Origin: Psittacicella melopsittaci
GTDB taxonomy: Bacteria; Pseudomonadota; Gammaproteobacteria; Enterobacterales; Psittacicellaceae
Assembly: GCF_003585925.1 (NCBI RefSeq)
Contig: NZ_NRJH01000046.1
Location: 1 to 33,052, forward strand
Length of the DNA stretch: 33,052 nt
Reading direction: 5' to 3'
Positions 21,701 through 29,318 of the stretch are shown here, in pieces. Position numbers and translations under genes: made by a program. The notes below the pieces were generated by a model. That model made no database searches. It saw nothing but the letters and a program-made list of their open reading frames with translations, and was not told where the DNA came from. The first letter of the stretch is position 1. The number at the start of each line of letters is the position of its first letter.

Positions 21701-24589
21701 AGCAGTACCGATTACGAGTACTATGACAATACAGGTTCAGGTGCTACAGTAGTAAAAGCAAATAGCCAAGATCCAGTTGAACAAAAAGAAGAAAGTAAAT
21801 CTGCAGTACCTACAGTAGCAACTGCTCCTAAAGAAGATGCAAAAGTTAGCGAGGAAAAAGCTAAAGTTGCAAGTGAAGGATCATCTACAACACCAACTTC
21901 AGAGACAGAACAAAAAGAAAGCTCTAGCACAGAGCAAAGTTCAACTTCTGCATCTCAGGATGGTCAAGTTAGCGAGCAAACAGATCCACAAGCTAAAGGT
22001 GATGAGAACTCAGTAAGCGACGAGGCTGCTGAAAACAAAGAAACCACAGTGAACGAGGATTCTGAAAACAATGGAACTTCAGTAAGCGACGATCCTACAA
22101 GCCAAGAAACCTCAACACCATCTGAGAAAGAAGAGGAAAAAGTAGTAGTTCCTGTTGAGTCTTCTGACGACAATGTTGAAGCTAAAGGTGATGAAGAAGG
22201 TGGTGCAGAAGAACCTGTTCAAGGCGAAGCTCCAGATCAAGGTGAAACTACAACAACTGGTAATGAACAAAAAACTGACTCTCCTGTTGCCGAAGAACCA
22301 AAAGCAGATGACAGCCAAGCAAGTTCAGGTGAAGAGAGTCAAGAACAAGCTTCTAAGCAAGAGCAAAGCTCAACCCCAGATCAGCAAACTGACGAAGGGG
22401 ATGATGCTAAAGGTGAAGAAGCAGTAATTGCACCTAAAGATGAAGAAGATGCAACTCCTTCTAAAGATGAAGAAACTGTAACTCCACCTGTAGCAGAAAA
22501 TGAAACAGCTAAAGAAGGTGAAGAAGGCTCTAAAACTTCTGAAAGTCAAACTCAAGATCCTGTAACTGATACAAGTGCTCCTGTTGTTGATAAGGAAGAA
22601 CAAGCTTCACCAGATCCTAAACAATCTGAAGAACAAACTGATGATCAGTTAGGTAAAACTGATGAGCAAACAGTTACATCTGAAGAACAATCTGATACAT
22701 CTGAAGAGCAAAAAGAAACTCAACCTAGTGCAGAAGAACCAGTTGTAGATGCCAATAAAGATGATACAGCTGAATCTGGTACAGAGGTAAATGATCAAGG
22801 TACAGGTGATAATGAAGTAACAGAAGAACCTAGCAAGCCTGCTGATGAAGAAGGTAAGCAAGGTGAAGCTAATCAAACTTCAGAAGATGAAGCAGGTCAA
22901 ACTTCAGAAAGTGAAGTAGGTCAAGCTTCAGGTGAAGATGGTAAATTACCTACAGAAGAAGAGACTAAGCAACCTGTAGAAGAGAATAACCAATCTTCAG
23001 ACAGTAATAACCAAGCTTCAGGTAGCGAAAGTGAAGAAGGTAAAGGATCTGAAGAGCAAGAGTCTCCAGCAGAACCAGCTCCAGATGTAACTGTACCTAG
23101 CGATGATCAAAAACAAACTGCTCCTACTGATGAAGAAAAACAATCTTCAGGGGTAAGTGATAATCAAGCTGGTAATGAAACTGGTGTAACTGAAGATCCT
23201 GCAGAAAATACTCCTAGTGAAGACAAAAAAGACTCTACAGTTGAAGAAAACAAAGACTCTACAGTTGAAGAAAACAAAGACTCTGCAACTGATGCGGGTA
23301 AAGAGGCTTCAAGTGAGCAATCTGAACCTGAACCAGAAGTTAAAGTACCTACAGAAGGTGAAACAGAAGGTAAAGCACCTGTTGATGATCAAACAGTAGT
23401 AACTCCAGGTGAGGGAGAAAAAGAAGTTTCTGATGAAGAAGGTAAAGAGTCTTCTGAGGTTCCACAAGATCCAGCAACTGATACTAAGGATCCAGATGCT
23501 GAAGATAAAGATCCAGTAGAAGTAGTTCCAGGAGATTCTGATTCTCAAGAAAACGCAGGTGATCAAACAGGTACTGGCGAAGAACCTGTAACTTCAGGTG
23601 AAGATCATGTAGAGCAACCTAAAGAGTCAGACACTGAGGTTAAAAAACCTACTGATGAACAAGAGCAAGTAACTCCAGTTGATCAAGGTAACGAGACTTC
23701 TGAAACTTCAGGTGAGGAAGCTTCCCCAAGTAAAGACACCGAGGTTAAAGCCCCTGTAGATGATCAGGCGGAAGTAACACCAGGTGAGGAAGGTAAAGAT
23801 GTTTCTGAAGATCAAGCTAAGGAAACTCCTGTAGTAGATCCAACTGAGGAGCAACCACAAGATCCGCAAGAATCTGCACCAGAAGTTAAAGAACCTGCTC
23901 AAGAACAAGGTAAAGAAACTTCAAATGAGCAAACAGGTACTACTGTAGAACCTGTAGTTCCAAGTGAGGAACCTAAAGCTCCAGTTGAAGATCCAGTAGT
24001 TCCGAGTGAAGAGCCTACAGAACCAGCTGTTGAACCTAAAGCTCCAGAGACAGAAGTTAAAGAACCTAGTGAAGCACCAGTTGAACAAGGTAAAGAAACT
24101 TCAGGTGATCAAACAGGTACTACTGAAGATCCTGTAACTCCAACTGAGGAACCTAAAGCTCCAGCTCAAGAGCAAACGGTTGTAACTCCAGTTGAACAGC
24201 CTCAAGTTCCAAGTGTTGCCCCACAACTTCCTCCAGCTGAGGAAAGTCAAGAGGAAAATCCTATTTTCCGTCCAGAGTTTATCTTCCAAGTTACCCAAGG
24301 GGTAAGTAGTGAAGAAGAACGTCGCCAAAATGACTGGTTATTAGTGCAACCACGTGGACAAGAGAATATTCCTGTTCTTGCTCAAGATCATCAACCTCTG
24401 GTAATTAGAGGAGATGTTCCAGCTCCACAAAACTTCTTAACTTGTAAAGTAAATTCAAGTGCAGGTCGTGCAGCCTTAACGAATCTTGGCGTAAATGCCT
24501 CTGACTTAGACTTAAGTTTAGGAGAAATTTCTGCTAAGTACAATTTAAGTGCAAATGACGTTGCTGCTTTAGAAGTTGAATGTCAATAA
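18740..24589 (+). CDS. HMW-like two-partner-secretion exoprotein (TpsA1)
   Basis: 1949 residues. The N-terminus is an extended signal peptide (residues 1-61: MNRKYKLKFNRRTM, ELA, then the hydrophobic core), as in Haemophilus HMW1. The TPS secretion domain follows, with INWEKFNI, S-A-V-L-N-R-V, NPAGIVFGK (145-153; NPNGI in classical members), S-T-L-D-I-S-N, GGQVTNTG and LLAGQSITI, all closely parallel to HMW1. Beta-helix sequence continues to about residue 1000. Residues about 1010-1833 are an acidic low-complexity tail (Glu, Asp, Ser, Thr, Pro, Gln; units such as EEPKAPVE and GKETSGDQTGTT). A C-terminal folded segment of about 115 residues ends with two Cys (1902 and 1948), which may form a disulphide anchor as described for HMW1. 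It should be exported by a TpsB pore, not found in the window. Likely a surface adhesin. A paralogue starts at 29319. Confidence 0.92.
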   Translation: MNRKYKLKFNRRTMSLDAVTELATQATAGKSSDPTVKAPRLSLTLSTLAALVCTGASLAYAAAEPRTGMSVVHGQVQTQIDQAVTTYTTSDNTIINWEKFNINSNELVKFVQANANSAVLNRVLGGSVSQILGTLQSNGKVFIVNPAGIVFGKEAQVDVASLVASTLDISNDDFIQGNYVFNQEKDQALASVLNQGVIKVNADGTIALVGGQVTNTGVLEAKNGTVYLLAGQSITIQDLDNPLISYKVSADNHAVNLGAIFSKNVALVANKVAHGGQFADLVNGETPATQARIEANGEVLLYAGAVAPNLQTTADAHTTPPSTQGGLVVQAGTISQANKVAVLGDTVVVQSQSSTQGREVLLGGDLQGQGQVKLASRTYVQAGAQVDASASSGDAGRIIVWGDKAYIDGTFTAQASQGQGGFIETSAKHLQLGKNFSVDTQGATGKGQWLIDPENLNVVNSTTYAEKTANEKVELTEFTQPEVSYQTAASDAGQTDSYLLDSQLGEALKNTNVSLTATNNLSFISAEVSTDTTYDDIATYYGVDGANGTLTLTADNISLTNTNLKTRAVNFTANNLTITSSKIEVANNLTTNTQVDIKVTGEENSFKAYTVVLLSQGNTSLENLNIRAGQHQPAGITNVTSFNINSKGNVSLTNVDASVNFGQVRLTGTGHTYTVKNSKFVNNWQEVLMHGIRSMEIPAKDTPSQQVEYTALEIDGTTVEALANYYVKAGSIDIRNTSFRNQREDVNHANASTIYALSDTPSIMVNLTLNTTNVLQLQSAKNNKFIFIDSCITANGIETNTGDALKALEAVNTSITAVSSLKLNVQEDLTLRGSEVTAGSMLTLGSTAGNLALLEEGTKATKVTNSNGKITSISAGQDLLLGNAKVEAGASATSLLLTGNNIKSVAQNNGNFVLDSDGTGTSLISKNEINLQDAQLTTERGLSITSKNAITVVGSTVKSDSLEVRSQENGKLIFANNKLEGQTQVTLSSTDYEYYDNTGSGATVVKANSQDPVEQKEESKSAVPTVATAPKEDAKVSEEKAKVASEGSSTTPTSETEQKESSSTEQSSTSASQDGQVSEQTDPQAKGDENSVSDEAAENKETTVNEDSENNGTSVSDDPTSQETSTPSEKEEEKVVVPVESSDDNVEAKGDEEGGAEEPVQGEAPDQGETTTTGNEQKTDSPVAEEPKADDSQASSGEESQEQASKQEQSSTPDQQTDEGDDAKGEEAVIAPKDEEDATPSKDEETVTPPVAENETAKEGEEGSKTSESQTQDPVTDTSAPVVDKEEQASPDPKQSEEQTDDQLGKTDEQTVTSEEQSDTSEEQKETQPSAEEPVVDANKDDTAESGTEVNDQGTGDNEVTEEPSKPADEEGKQGEANQTSEDEAGQTSESEVGQASGEDGKLPTEEETKQPVEENNQSSDSNNQASGSESEEGKGSEEQESPAEPAPDVTVPSDDQKQTAPTDEEKQSSGVSDNQAGNETGVTEDPAENTPSEDKKDSTVEENKDSTVEENKDSATDAGKEASSEQSEPEPEVKVPTEGETEGKAPVDDQTVVTPGEGEKEVSDEEGKESSEVPQDPATDTKDPDAEDKDPVEVVPGDSDSQENAGDQTGTGEEPVTSGEDHVEQPKESDTEVKKPTDEQEQVTPVDQGNETSETSGEEASPSKDTEVKAPVDDQAEVTPGEEGKDVSEDQAKETPVVDPTEEQPQDPQESAPEVKEPAQEQGKETSNEQTGTTVEPVVPSEEPKAPVEDPVVPSEEPTEPAVEPKAPETEVKEPSEAPVEQGKETSGDQTGTTEDPVTPTEEPKAPAQEQTVVTPVEQPQVPSVAPQLPPAEESQEENPIFRPEFIFQVTQGVSSEEERRQNDWLLVQPRGQENIPVLAQDHQPLVIRGDVPAPQNFLTCKVNSSAGRAALTNLGVNASDLDLSLGEISAKYNLSANDVAALEVECQ
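21770..24240 (+). repeat. Acidic low-complexity repeat region of TpsA1
   Basis: About 2.5 kb of degenerate coding repeats dominated by GAA, CCT, CAA, ACT and AAA codons. Exact duplication is seen at 23231-23278 (two identical 24-bp units coding DSTVEENK), and a longer block (G-K-E-T-S ... Q-T-G-T-T ... E-E-P-K-A-P) recurs near 23910 and 24090. Such tracts are prone to copy-number change. Confidence 0.85.
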
Positions 24590-24592
24590 GTT

Positions 24593-24621
24593 AAAAAGCT
24601 CCCCGCGGGGAGCTTTTTTTT
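24593..24621 (+). terminator. Intrinsic terminator of tpsA1
   Basis: Stem AAAAAGCTCCCC with its complement (24593-24604/24607-24618), loop GC, T-run to 24621. Confidence 0.95.
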
Positions 24622-24624
24622 ATT

Positions 24625-24649
24625 AAAAAACTCGGAACCAAGTTCCGAG
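24625..24649 (-). terminator. Minus-strand terminator
   Basis: Perfect 8-bp stem CTCGGAAC/GTTCCGAG (24631-24638/24642-24649), loop of three, followed on the minus strand by six T (24630-24625). Second of two minus-strand terminators behind the aldehyde dehydrogenase gene. Confidence 0.8.
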
Positions 24650-24694
24650 CAGATAAATTTAACCAATTAATTTTAACATTCTAGTTGTTATTCG

Positions 24695-24728
24695 GAAAAA
24701 AGTACCAGGATCAAAGATCCTGATACTT
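24695..24728 (-). terminator. Intrinsic terminator of the aldehyde dehydrogenase gene
   Basis: Stem AAGTACCAGGATC with 24716-24728 (one non-Watson-Crick pair), loop AAA, followed on the minus strand by a T-run at 24701-24695. Confidence 0.8.
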
Positions 24729-24732
24729 ATCT

Positions 24733-24788
24733 AACCAAACATCTAGGAGTCTCCGAGGAGGATCACACATGTCGCTATGTGTTTGGTT
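24733..24788 (-). other. Multi-arm stem structure after the aldehyde dehydrogenase stop
   Basis: Perfect 9-bp outer pairing AACCAAACA/TGTTTGGTT (24733-24741/24780-24788) enclosing ACACAT/ATGTGT (24765-24782, overlapping the outer arm) and a CTCC/GGAG element. It overlaps the stop codon of the minus-strand gene and precedes its terminator; probably a 3' UTR structure. Confidence 0.45.
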
Positions 24789-26269
24789 TAGTAAAAACCT
24801 TCAGTTTCTTCACGTAAACTGATATAGATGTTTTTACTTTGTGTATAAGATTTAAGGATCATTTTGTGGGTTTCACGACCAATACCAGAAGCTTTATAAC
24901 CACCGAATGGAGAACCAGCTGCAAAGCGGTTATAACAGTTCACCCACATTCTACCAGTTTGTACCCCTTTAGCTACACGTAAAGCACGGTTAATGTCGCG
25001 AGTCCAAACCCCACCACCTAGACCATACTCACTGTCATTAGCAAGAGCAATTACTTCATCTTCAGTTTTGAATTTAATTACAGTTGCTACTGGACCAAAG
25101 ATTTCTTCTTGGTTAATGCGTAAAGAGTTGTTATCTGTTTCTAAAAGAGTTGGAGTATAGAACTCACCGTCTTTTAGAGCTCCTGTAGTATTACGTTTAC
25201 CTCCAGTTAGGATACGGCACCCTTCTTCAACCCCAAGTTGAACATATTTTTCAATAGTTTCAATTTGTGGGCGGTTAATCTGTGCCCCCATAACTGTATC
25301 TTTTTCCCAAGGTAAGCCAACTTTGATATTTTCAAAAGCTTCAACTAGAGCAGCCACGAATTTATCGTAAATGCCTTCTTGCACAAAAATACGTGAACCT
25401 GCACAGCACACTTGACCTTGGTTAAAGAGAATACCTTTTTGTGCCCCTTCGAGTGCTTTTTCAAATGGAGCATCATCAAAGATAATGTTTGCTGATTTAC
25501 CACCTAATTCTAGGGTAGCTGGAATTAAGTGTTCTGCAGCAGCTATAGCTACATCACGACCAATTGCAGTCGAACCTGTAAATGCTAGTTTATTAAAGCC
25601 TTTATGTTCGAGCATGTAAGCCCCTGATTTAGAACCTTTACCCGTAATTACATTTAATACTCCAGGTGGAAGTAAGTGAGCAATTTTTTGGGTTAAAGAA
25701 AGAAGGCTTAGTGAAGTAGTTGAGGACGGGTGAATTACAATAGTACAACCTGCAGCTAAAGCTGGAGCTATTTTCCAAGCTGCCATTAAGAATGGGAAGT
25801 TCCATGGAATAATTTGTCCTACTACCCCAATTGGTTCTTGCAGAATAATTGAAAGGTCTTCGCGATCAAATTCGTTTACTGTACCTTCTTCACTACGGAT
25901 TACTCCAGCAAAGTAGCGGAAGTGGTCTGCAGCTAGAGGGATATCAGCATTTAAAGTTTCGCGAATAGGTTTACCATTATCTAAAGTTTCTTGTAAAGCG
26001 AGTAATTCAAGGTTTTCTTCAATTACTTCAGCAATTTTTGTTAAAATTGCTGCTCTTTCGGTAGAAGAGGTTAGACGCCAAGTTTTTAATGCTTCTGTTG
26101 CAGCTGCTACTGCTGCATCTACATCTTCAGCGGTGGCGTCAACAAAAGTTGCTAGAGGTTGATTATTAGCTGGGTTGTAGGAAGTAAGTAACTCACCTTT
26201 TGAACCTTGGGTCCATTCCCCATTAATAAATAGTCCATAGCTTTTATCAAAAACATTTAGATTCGTCAT
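24788..26269 (-). CDS. NAD(P)-dependent aldehyde dehydrogenase
   Basis: 493 residues, standard ALDH length. Oxidises an aldehyde to the acid with NAD(P); closest in overall look to AldB/ExaC-type bacterial acetaldehyde dehydrogenases. Seen: PWNFP with the oxyanion Asn157, FTGST (230-234), general base Glu254 in LELGG, nucleophile Cys288 in GQVCCAGSR, EEIFGPV, and PFGGYKASGIGRE near the C-terminus. Unusual: the cofactor-binding K-P-x-E motif reads H180-P-S-S, so the conserved Lys is His and the Glu is Ser. This may change NAD versus NADP handling. Good Shine-Dalgarno (GGAG) before ATG 26269. Monocistronic, between the two exoprotein genes on the opposite strand. Substrate cannot be told from sequence. 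Confidence 0.92.
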   Translation of the reverse strand: MTNLNVFDKSYGLFINGEWTQGSKGELLTSYNPANNQPLATFVDATAEDVDAAVAAATEALKTWRLTSSTERAAILTKIAEVIEENLELLALQETLDNGKPIRETLNADIPLAADHFRYFAGVIRSEEGTVNEFDREDLSIILQEPIGVVGQIIPWNFPFLMAAWKIAPALAAGCTIVIHPSSTTSLSLLSLTQKIAHLLPPGVLNVITGKGSKSGAYMLEHKGFNKLAFTGSTAIGRDVAIAAAEHLIPATLELGGKSANIIFDDAPFEKALEGAQKGILFNQGQVCCAGSRIFVQEGIYDKFVAALVEAFENIKVGLPWEKDTVMGAQINRPQIETIEKYVQLGVEEGCRILTGGKRNTTGALKDGEFYTPTLLETDNNSLRINQEEIFGPVATVIKFKTEDEVIALANDSEYGLGGGVWTRDINRALRVAKGVQTGRMWVNCYNRFAAGSPFGGYKASGIGRETHKMILKSYTQSKNIYISLREETEGFY

Positions 26270-27153
26270 ATAATTTACTCCACAAAAGATATCATGTGTA
26301 AAGCAAAAGTTTACACATCATGAGTAACTGAAAAATAATTATTGTAGGTTTTTCTATCGAGAGTTTTTTTCTCTACTTATATTTTAATTTAATTTAAATC
26401 TTGAAAAAAATTGTTGTTTGTGTTTTGTGTCAAATGACCATTTTTAAGAAAATGGCTAAATATCTTGATATAAGGAAAAAGTGAAATTAAGAGGTAAGTT
26501 AGTGATTTTTAGAAATATTTGTTAATTTACTAAAGTAATAATTCTCTCAAAAAAAATGGGGTAATTTTGACCTAAAAAAGTCGATTTTTGATCGTTTGTG
26601 ATCATAAGCATAAAAGAGAGAATATTTTTCTCCTCAACAAGAGAAAAAAGAGAAAAATTAGCTATAAAAAAATAGAGATTATTTGAAGTGAGGAATCTAA
26701 AGAGGTAAATTAGTAGGGGCTTTGATCATTTTTGTTCAAAGGCAAAACTCGTTAAAAGCAAAAGAAAAGGTAGTATATTTGGCAAAGAGTAAATTTAACA
26801 AATTTTAATCTTTGAGGGATGAGTTTAGGTAGAGAACTAGGAGAGGTTCGGGAAATATCTCTAAGGAAGTTCTATAAAAGATACAGCTACACCCTATAAC
26901 GATTAAAAAAACAGGGTAAATAAATTTTCTTATCTGCGTGTGAAAATAATCTAGGTAATGAAGTTTACTCTTACTTTCTAATAATCTGGGCTCTTTATTA
27001 AACTAGGAGATTGGCTGTTAGTGCAACTAGATTAGTTTTATTAGCGATTTTACACTTGTAGATTGCTTGGCTTACACAAGAATTCAAACGTATATCCATA
27101 TAGAAGCGTGATTTTTTTATCTCTTGGTTAAGCAAAATCTAAAGAGTGGGGTC
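26270..27153. other. Intergenic region without recognised genes
   Basis: About 880 bp, AT-rich with a purine-rich stretch at 26620-26700. The promoter of the aldehyde dehydrogenase gene should lie near its left end. Only short palindromic words are seen (for example GATC-6 nt-GATC near 26590). Nothing else recognised. Confidence 0.5.
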
Positions 27154-27182
27154 TTGGAAAAAGTATGGATCTTGGTTATAAT
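27154..27182 (+). promoter_or_regulatory. Near-consensus promoter of the candidate sRNA
   Basis: TTGGAA (27154-27159), exactly 17 bp, TATAAT (27177-27182). The next six bases lead into the 5' arm of the RNA hairpin at 27189. Confidence 0.75.
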
Positions 27183-27188
27183 GTTTAT

Positions 27189-27297
27189 AACGGTTTTCAA
27201 TTAGGTTTAATTACTTTGATTATTATTGATTATGTATCCATATGAAACTCCTTAGTTCTTGTTGAATTTCATACATCTCCTGAAAACCGTTTTTTTA
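27189..27297 (+). ncRNA. Candidate small RNA of about 108 nt
   Basis: Starts at the expected distance from the promoter and ends in an intrinsic terminator whose stem is formed by the two ends of the RNA: AACGGTTTTC (27189-27198) pairs perfectly with GAAAACCGTT (27282-27291), the latter running into seven T. Inside, TATGAAA/TTTCATA forms a second stem (27241-27247 with the copy near 27268-27274), with flanking ATG/CAT support. There is no ORF with a ribosome site. The whole resembles a rod-like or antisense-type regulator; no known family recognised. Confidence 0.6.
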
Positions 27298-27661
27298 TGT
27301 CTGAATTTTATTATGGGGCATTATTTGTAAATAAATAGCTATTGCTTATTTTGTCTCTTTTGCAAAAAAAATCAATTTAGTTACAAAAAGATAAAACTTT
27401 TGCCATTTTTGTTTGTCTAATATCTTGTAACAAAGAAAGAAAAATTATTTCTTTGCCATTTAAAACTTAAAAACTCTCTAATTTTTAGTGATTTTTTAGG
27501 TTTTTTAATTATTTTTATTTTTTTTGAAACTTTTTAGATTTTCCTCTGTCTAAGTATACGAAAAGAATAAAAAATTAAAATTACTTCTAAGAATAAGAGC
27601 TAGTTAGCCAACTAGCAAAATAATAAATATACTAAAAAATAAGATATAAAGGATTTGAATT

Positions 27662-27853
27662 ATGAAAATGGTAACAGTTATGAATTTCTCTCCACGAAGC
27701 ATTTTAACCTCTACTTCAGTTGCAAAAGAACAAATGTCTTGTAACATGGATTTAGAAGCTTGGGGTAACATGGAATCTCACTTTGGTGCAGGTGATTGCA
27801 AAAAATATGCTACTACAAATGTTTACGGTACTTGGGTTCCTGAATTAATCTAA
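27662..27853 (+). CDS. Small Cys-containing peptide, unknown
   Basis: 63 residues, ATG 27662 preceded by a good Shine-Dalgarno (AAAGGA) at the right distance. Mixed composition, including three Trp/Tyr-type aromatic positions near the end, with Cys27 and Cys46; this is unlike the Phe/Leu runs of the spurious frames in this AT-rich DNA. There is no typical signal peptide or membrane helix. The N-terminal 25 residues could be a leader and the rest (M-D-L-E-A-W-G ... G-A-G-D-C-K-K-Y ... Y-G-T-W-V-P-E-L-I) a core, as in ribosomally made modified peptides, but no modification enzyme is present nearby, so this is only a possibility. Structured non-coding DNA follows up to a terminator at 28204. Confidence 0.55.
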   Translation: MKMVTVMNFSPRSILTSTSVAKEQMSCNMDLEAWGNMESHFGAGDCKKYATTNVYGTWVPELI

Positions 27854-28203
27854 GTATGAGAAAAATAAGATAAGATAGAATAAAAACCAAATAGAACTTG
27901 ATACAGAATGAAAAAACACTTACGTCCAGTAGTAAAGAGTAAAACTCTCCTGGCGTAGAAAAAAATAACACTTGTATATACAAATCTAAGCAGGACTCTT
28001 GCCTAGATTTGTTAAGCAAGCTAAATTGGCTTACAGAGTGTAGTTTAGTTTGTAAAAAATTATCTATATTTAGGTTTATCAGCTCTGGGAGCATACCTCT
28101 CAAAGCTTCCGAATTTAAAAATTCTGGCTTAGTAAATTTAACCATTTATTGAGTTACATAGTTTTAACTGGTTTCAAATCTTAATCTTATTAACGTATAT
28201 GAG
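27854..28203 (+). other. Structured region downstream of the small peptide gene
   Basis: Hairpins in succession: 27921-27957 (TACG/CGTA and CCAG/CTGG around GAGT/ACTC with loop AAA), the 12-bp palindrome TTGTATATACAA (27972-27983) and CAAATCTA/TAGATTTG extended by GCA/TGC (27981-27992/28000-28011). It may be the 3' UTR of the peptide gene. A minus-strand open frame (28145-27813) crosses it but has no ribosome site. Confidence 0.4.
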
Positions 28204-28235
28204 GCTAGGGATACATATTCCTAGCTTTTTCTTTT
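28204..28235 (+). terminator. Intrinsic terminator
   Basis: Stem GCTAGG/CCTAGC (28204-28209 with 28220-28225), ten-base loop, T-rich tail (TTTTTCTTTTT). Probably ends transcription from the gene at 27662. Confidence 0.7.
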
Positions 28236-29318
28236 TGCTTTTTTACATTTACTTTGTGTTTTTACCTCTCTAAAAATTTGCTAAATCCCTCTAAAATCAT
28301 TCTTTTTCTCTTTGCTTTTCCCCAATTTTTCATTTTAAATTAATTCAGTTTATTTTTTACTCTCGTTTACAAGTTTTTCAGTTTGCTTTTTTGAATTTGC
28401 TCTCGTTGGCAATTTTTTAGTTGGCTGATTGTACTTTTTGCTTTCGCTACAAAGTTCAGCGTTTGCCATTTGGTTTTTTTGCTTTTGCAGATAAGCTTGT
28501 GAAGTAATTTGCTGTTTTACTTTTTCCTCTCTATATTTCCCCAGTTTGCTTTTAGCTTAGCTTTTTTGCTTTCGCAAATAAGCTCTCTTAGTAATTTGCT
28601 GTTTTACTTTTTCCTCTCTATATTTTTCCCCAGTTTGTATTTAACTTTTTGCCTCGAGGCTCCATTACCCTTTTACTTTCTCTCGAGGACAAATGTCTCT
28701 ATTAATTTGCTTTTTCCTTGCTACTTCTTATAGCAAGTCTCCTTACTCTTTACTTTGAGAAGAACTCTTTTTTGCAGAGGTTTTTCTTTCTCTTTTTAGC
28801 TCTTTAAAGCTTTTACTTTATCTGCTTTTATGCTTTCAAGGATTAGCTTTTTTGCCTTTAGTCTTGTCTAATTTTGCTTTTTATCTTTTTCTTTGAAGTT
28901 TTATTAGTTGCAGGTTGTTTTTGCCTCAACTAAATAGCATTTTTGCAAAGGAAAGTTTAAGAAAAAGGAGGCTAAAACTAGTTGAGTATTGGTAAGAAAA
29001 AAGCTAAAAAAATCAAGAAAAATATATTTAGGTATCACTGAAAAGTGGTAGGATATAAATATAGGGTTAAAATTTAAAAAAGTTATAAAAAAATGCTAAA
29101 TCCTTGAAACTTTTGACGTTTTTTTTGGTCTAAAGTAAAGACAGGTATTCACATTTGGTGATTATTTATACAATTTTTGAATTTAGGCTACTTTCATAAG
29201 AAAGCATATTTATAACTTGGCTAGGTTTTGCTTTCTTAGAGTTTATTCAAAATAGACACATCTACTTTTCCGGGCAAGAAAAGTAAGAATATGAATAAAA
29301 TAATTGGTAACAGATATT
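28231..29318. other. T-rich non-coding region upstream of the second exoprotein gene
   Basis: 28231-28930 is strongly T-biased with many TTTTGCTTT words; open frames here are Phe/Leu-rich and rejected. 28930-29318 is more balanced and should contain the promoter of the gene at 29319; no convincing -35/-10 pair was found. Confidence 0.5.
28475..28638 (+). repeat. Imperfect direct repeat (about 75-80 bp, two copies)
   Basis: 28475-28550 and 28562-28638 are tandem copies. A 36-bp block is identical between them (28503-28538 and 28590-28625, beginning AGTAATTTGCTG), with scattered differences around it. Confidence 0.75.

Noticed and set aside
22112..24328. Several open frames within the acidic tail on both strands
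   Set aside because: Caused by stop-poor repetitive GAA/CAA/CCT codons of TpsA1; no independent start signals.
27813..28145. Minus-strand 110-codon frame with a soluble start and a hydrophobic end
   Set aside because: No Shine-Dalgarno, overlaps the better small-peptide gene antisense, and crosses strong hairpins. Kept as a remote possibility only.
28509..28733. 74-codon open frame
   Set aside because: Phe/Leu-rich, and its internal protein repeat is simply the DNA direct repeat of the spacer.
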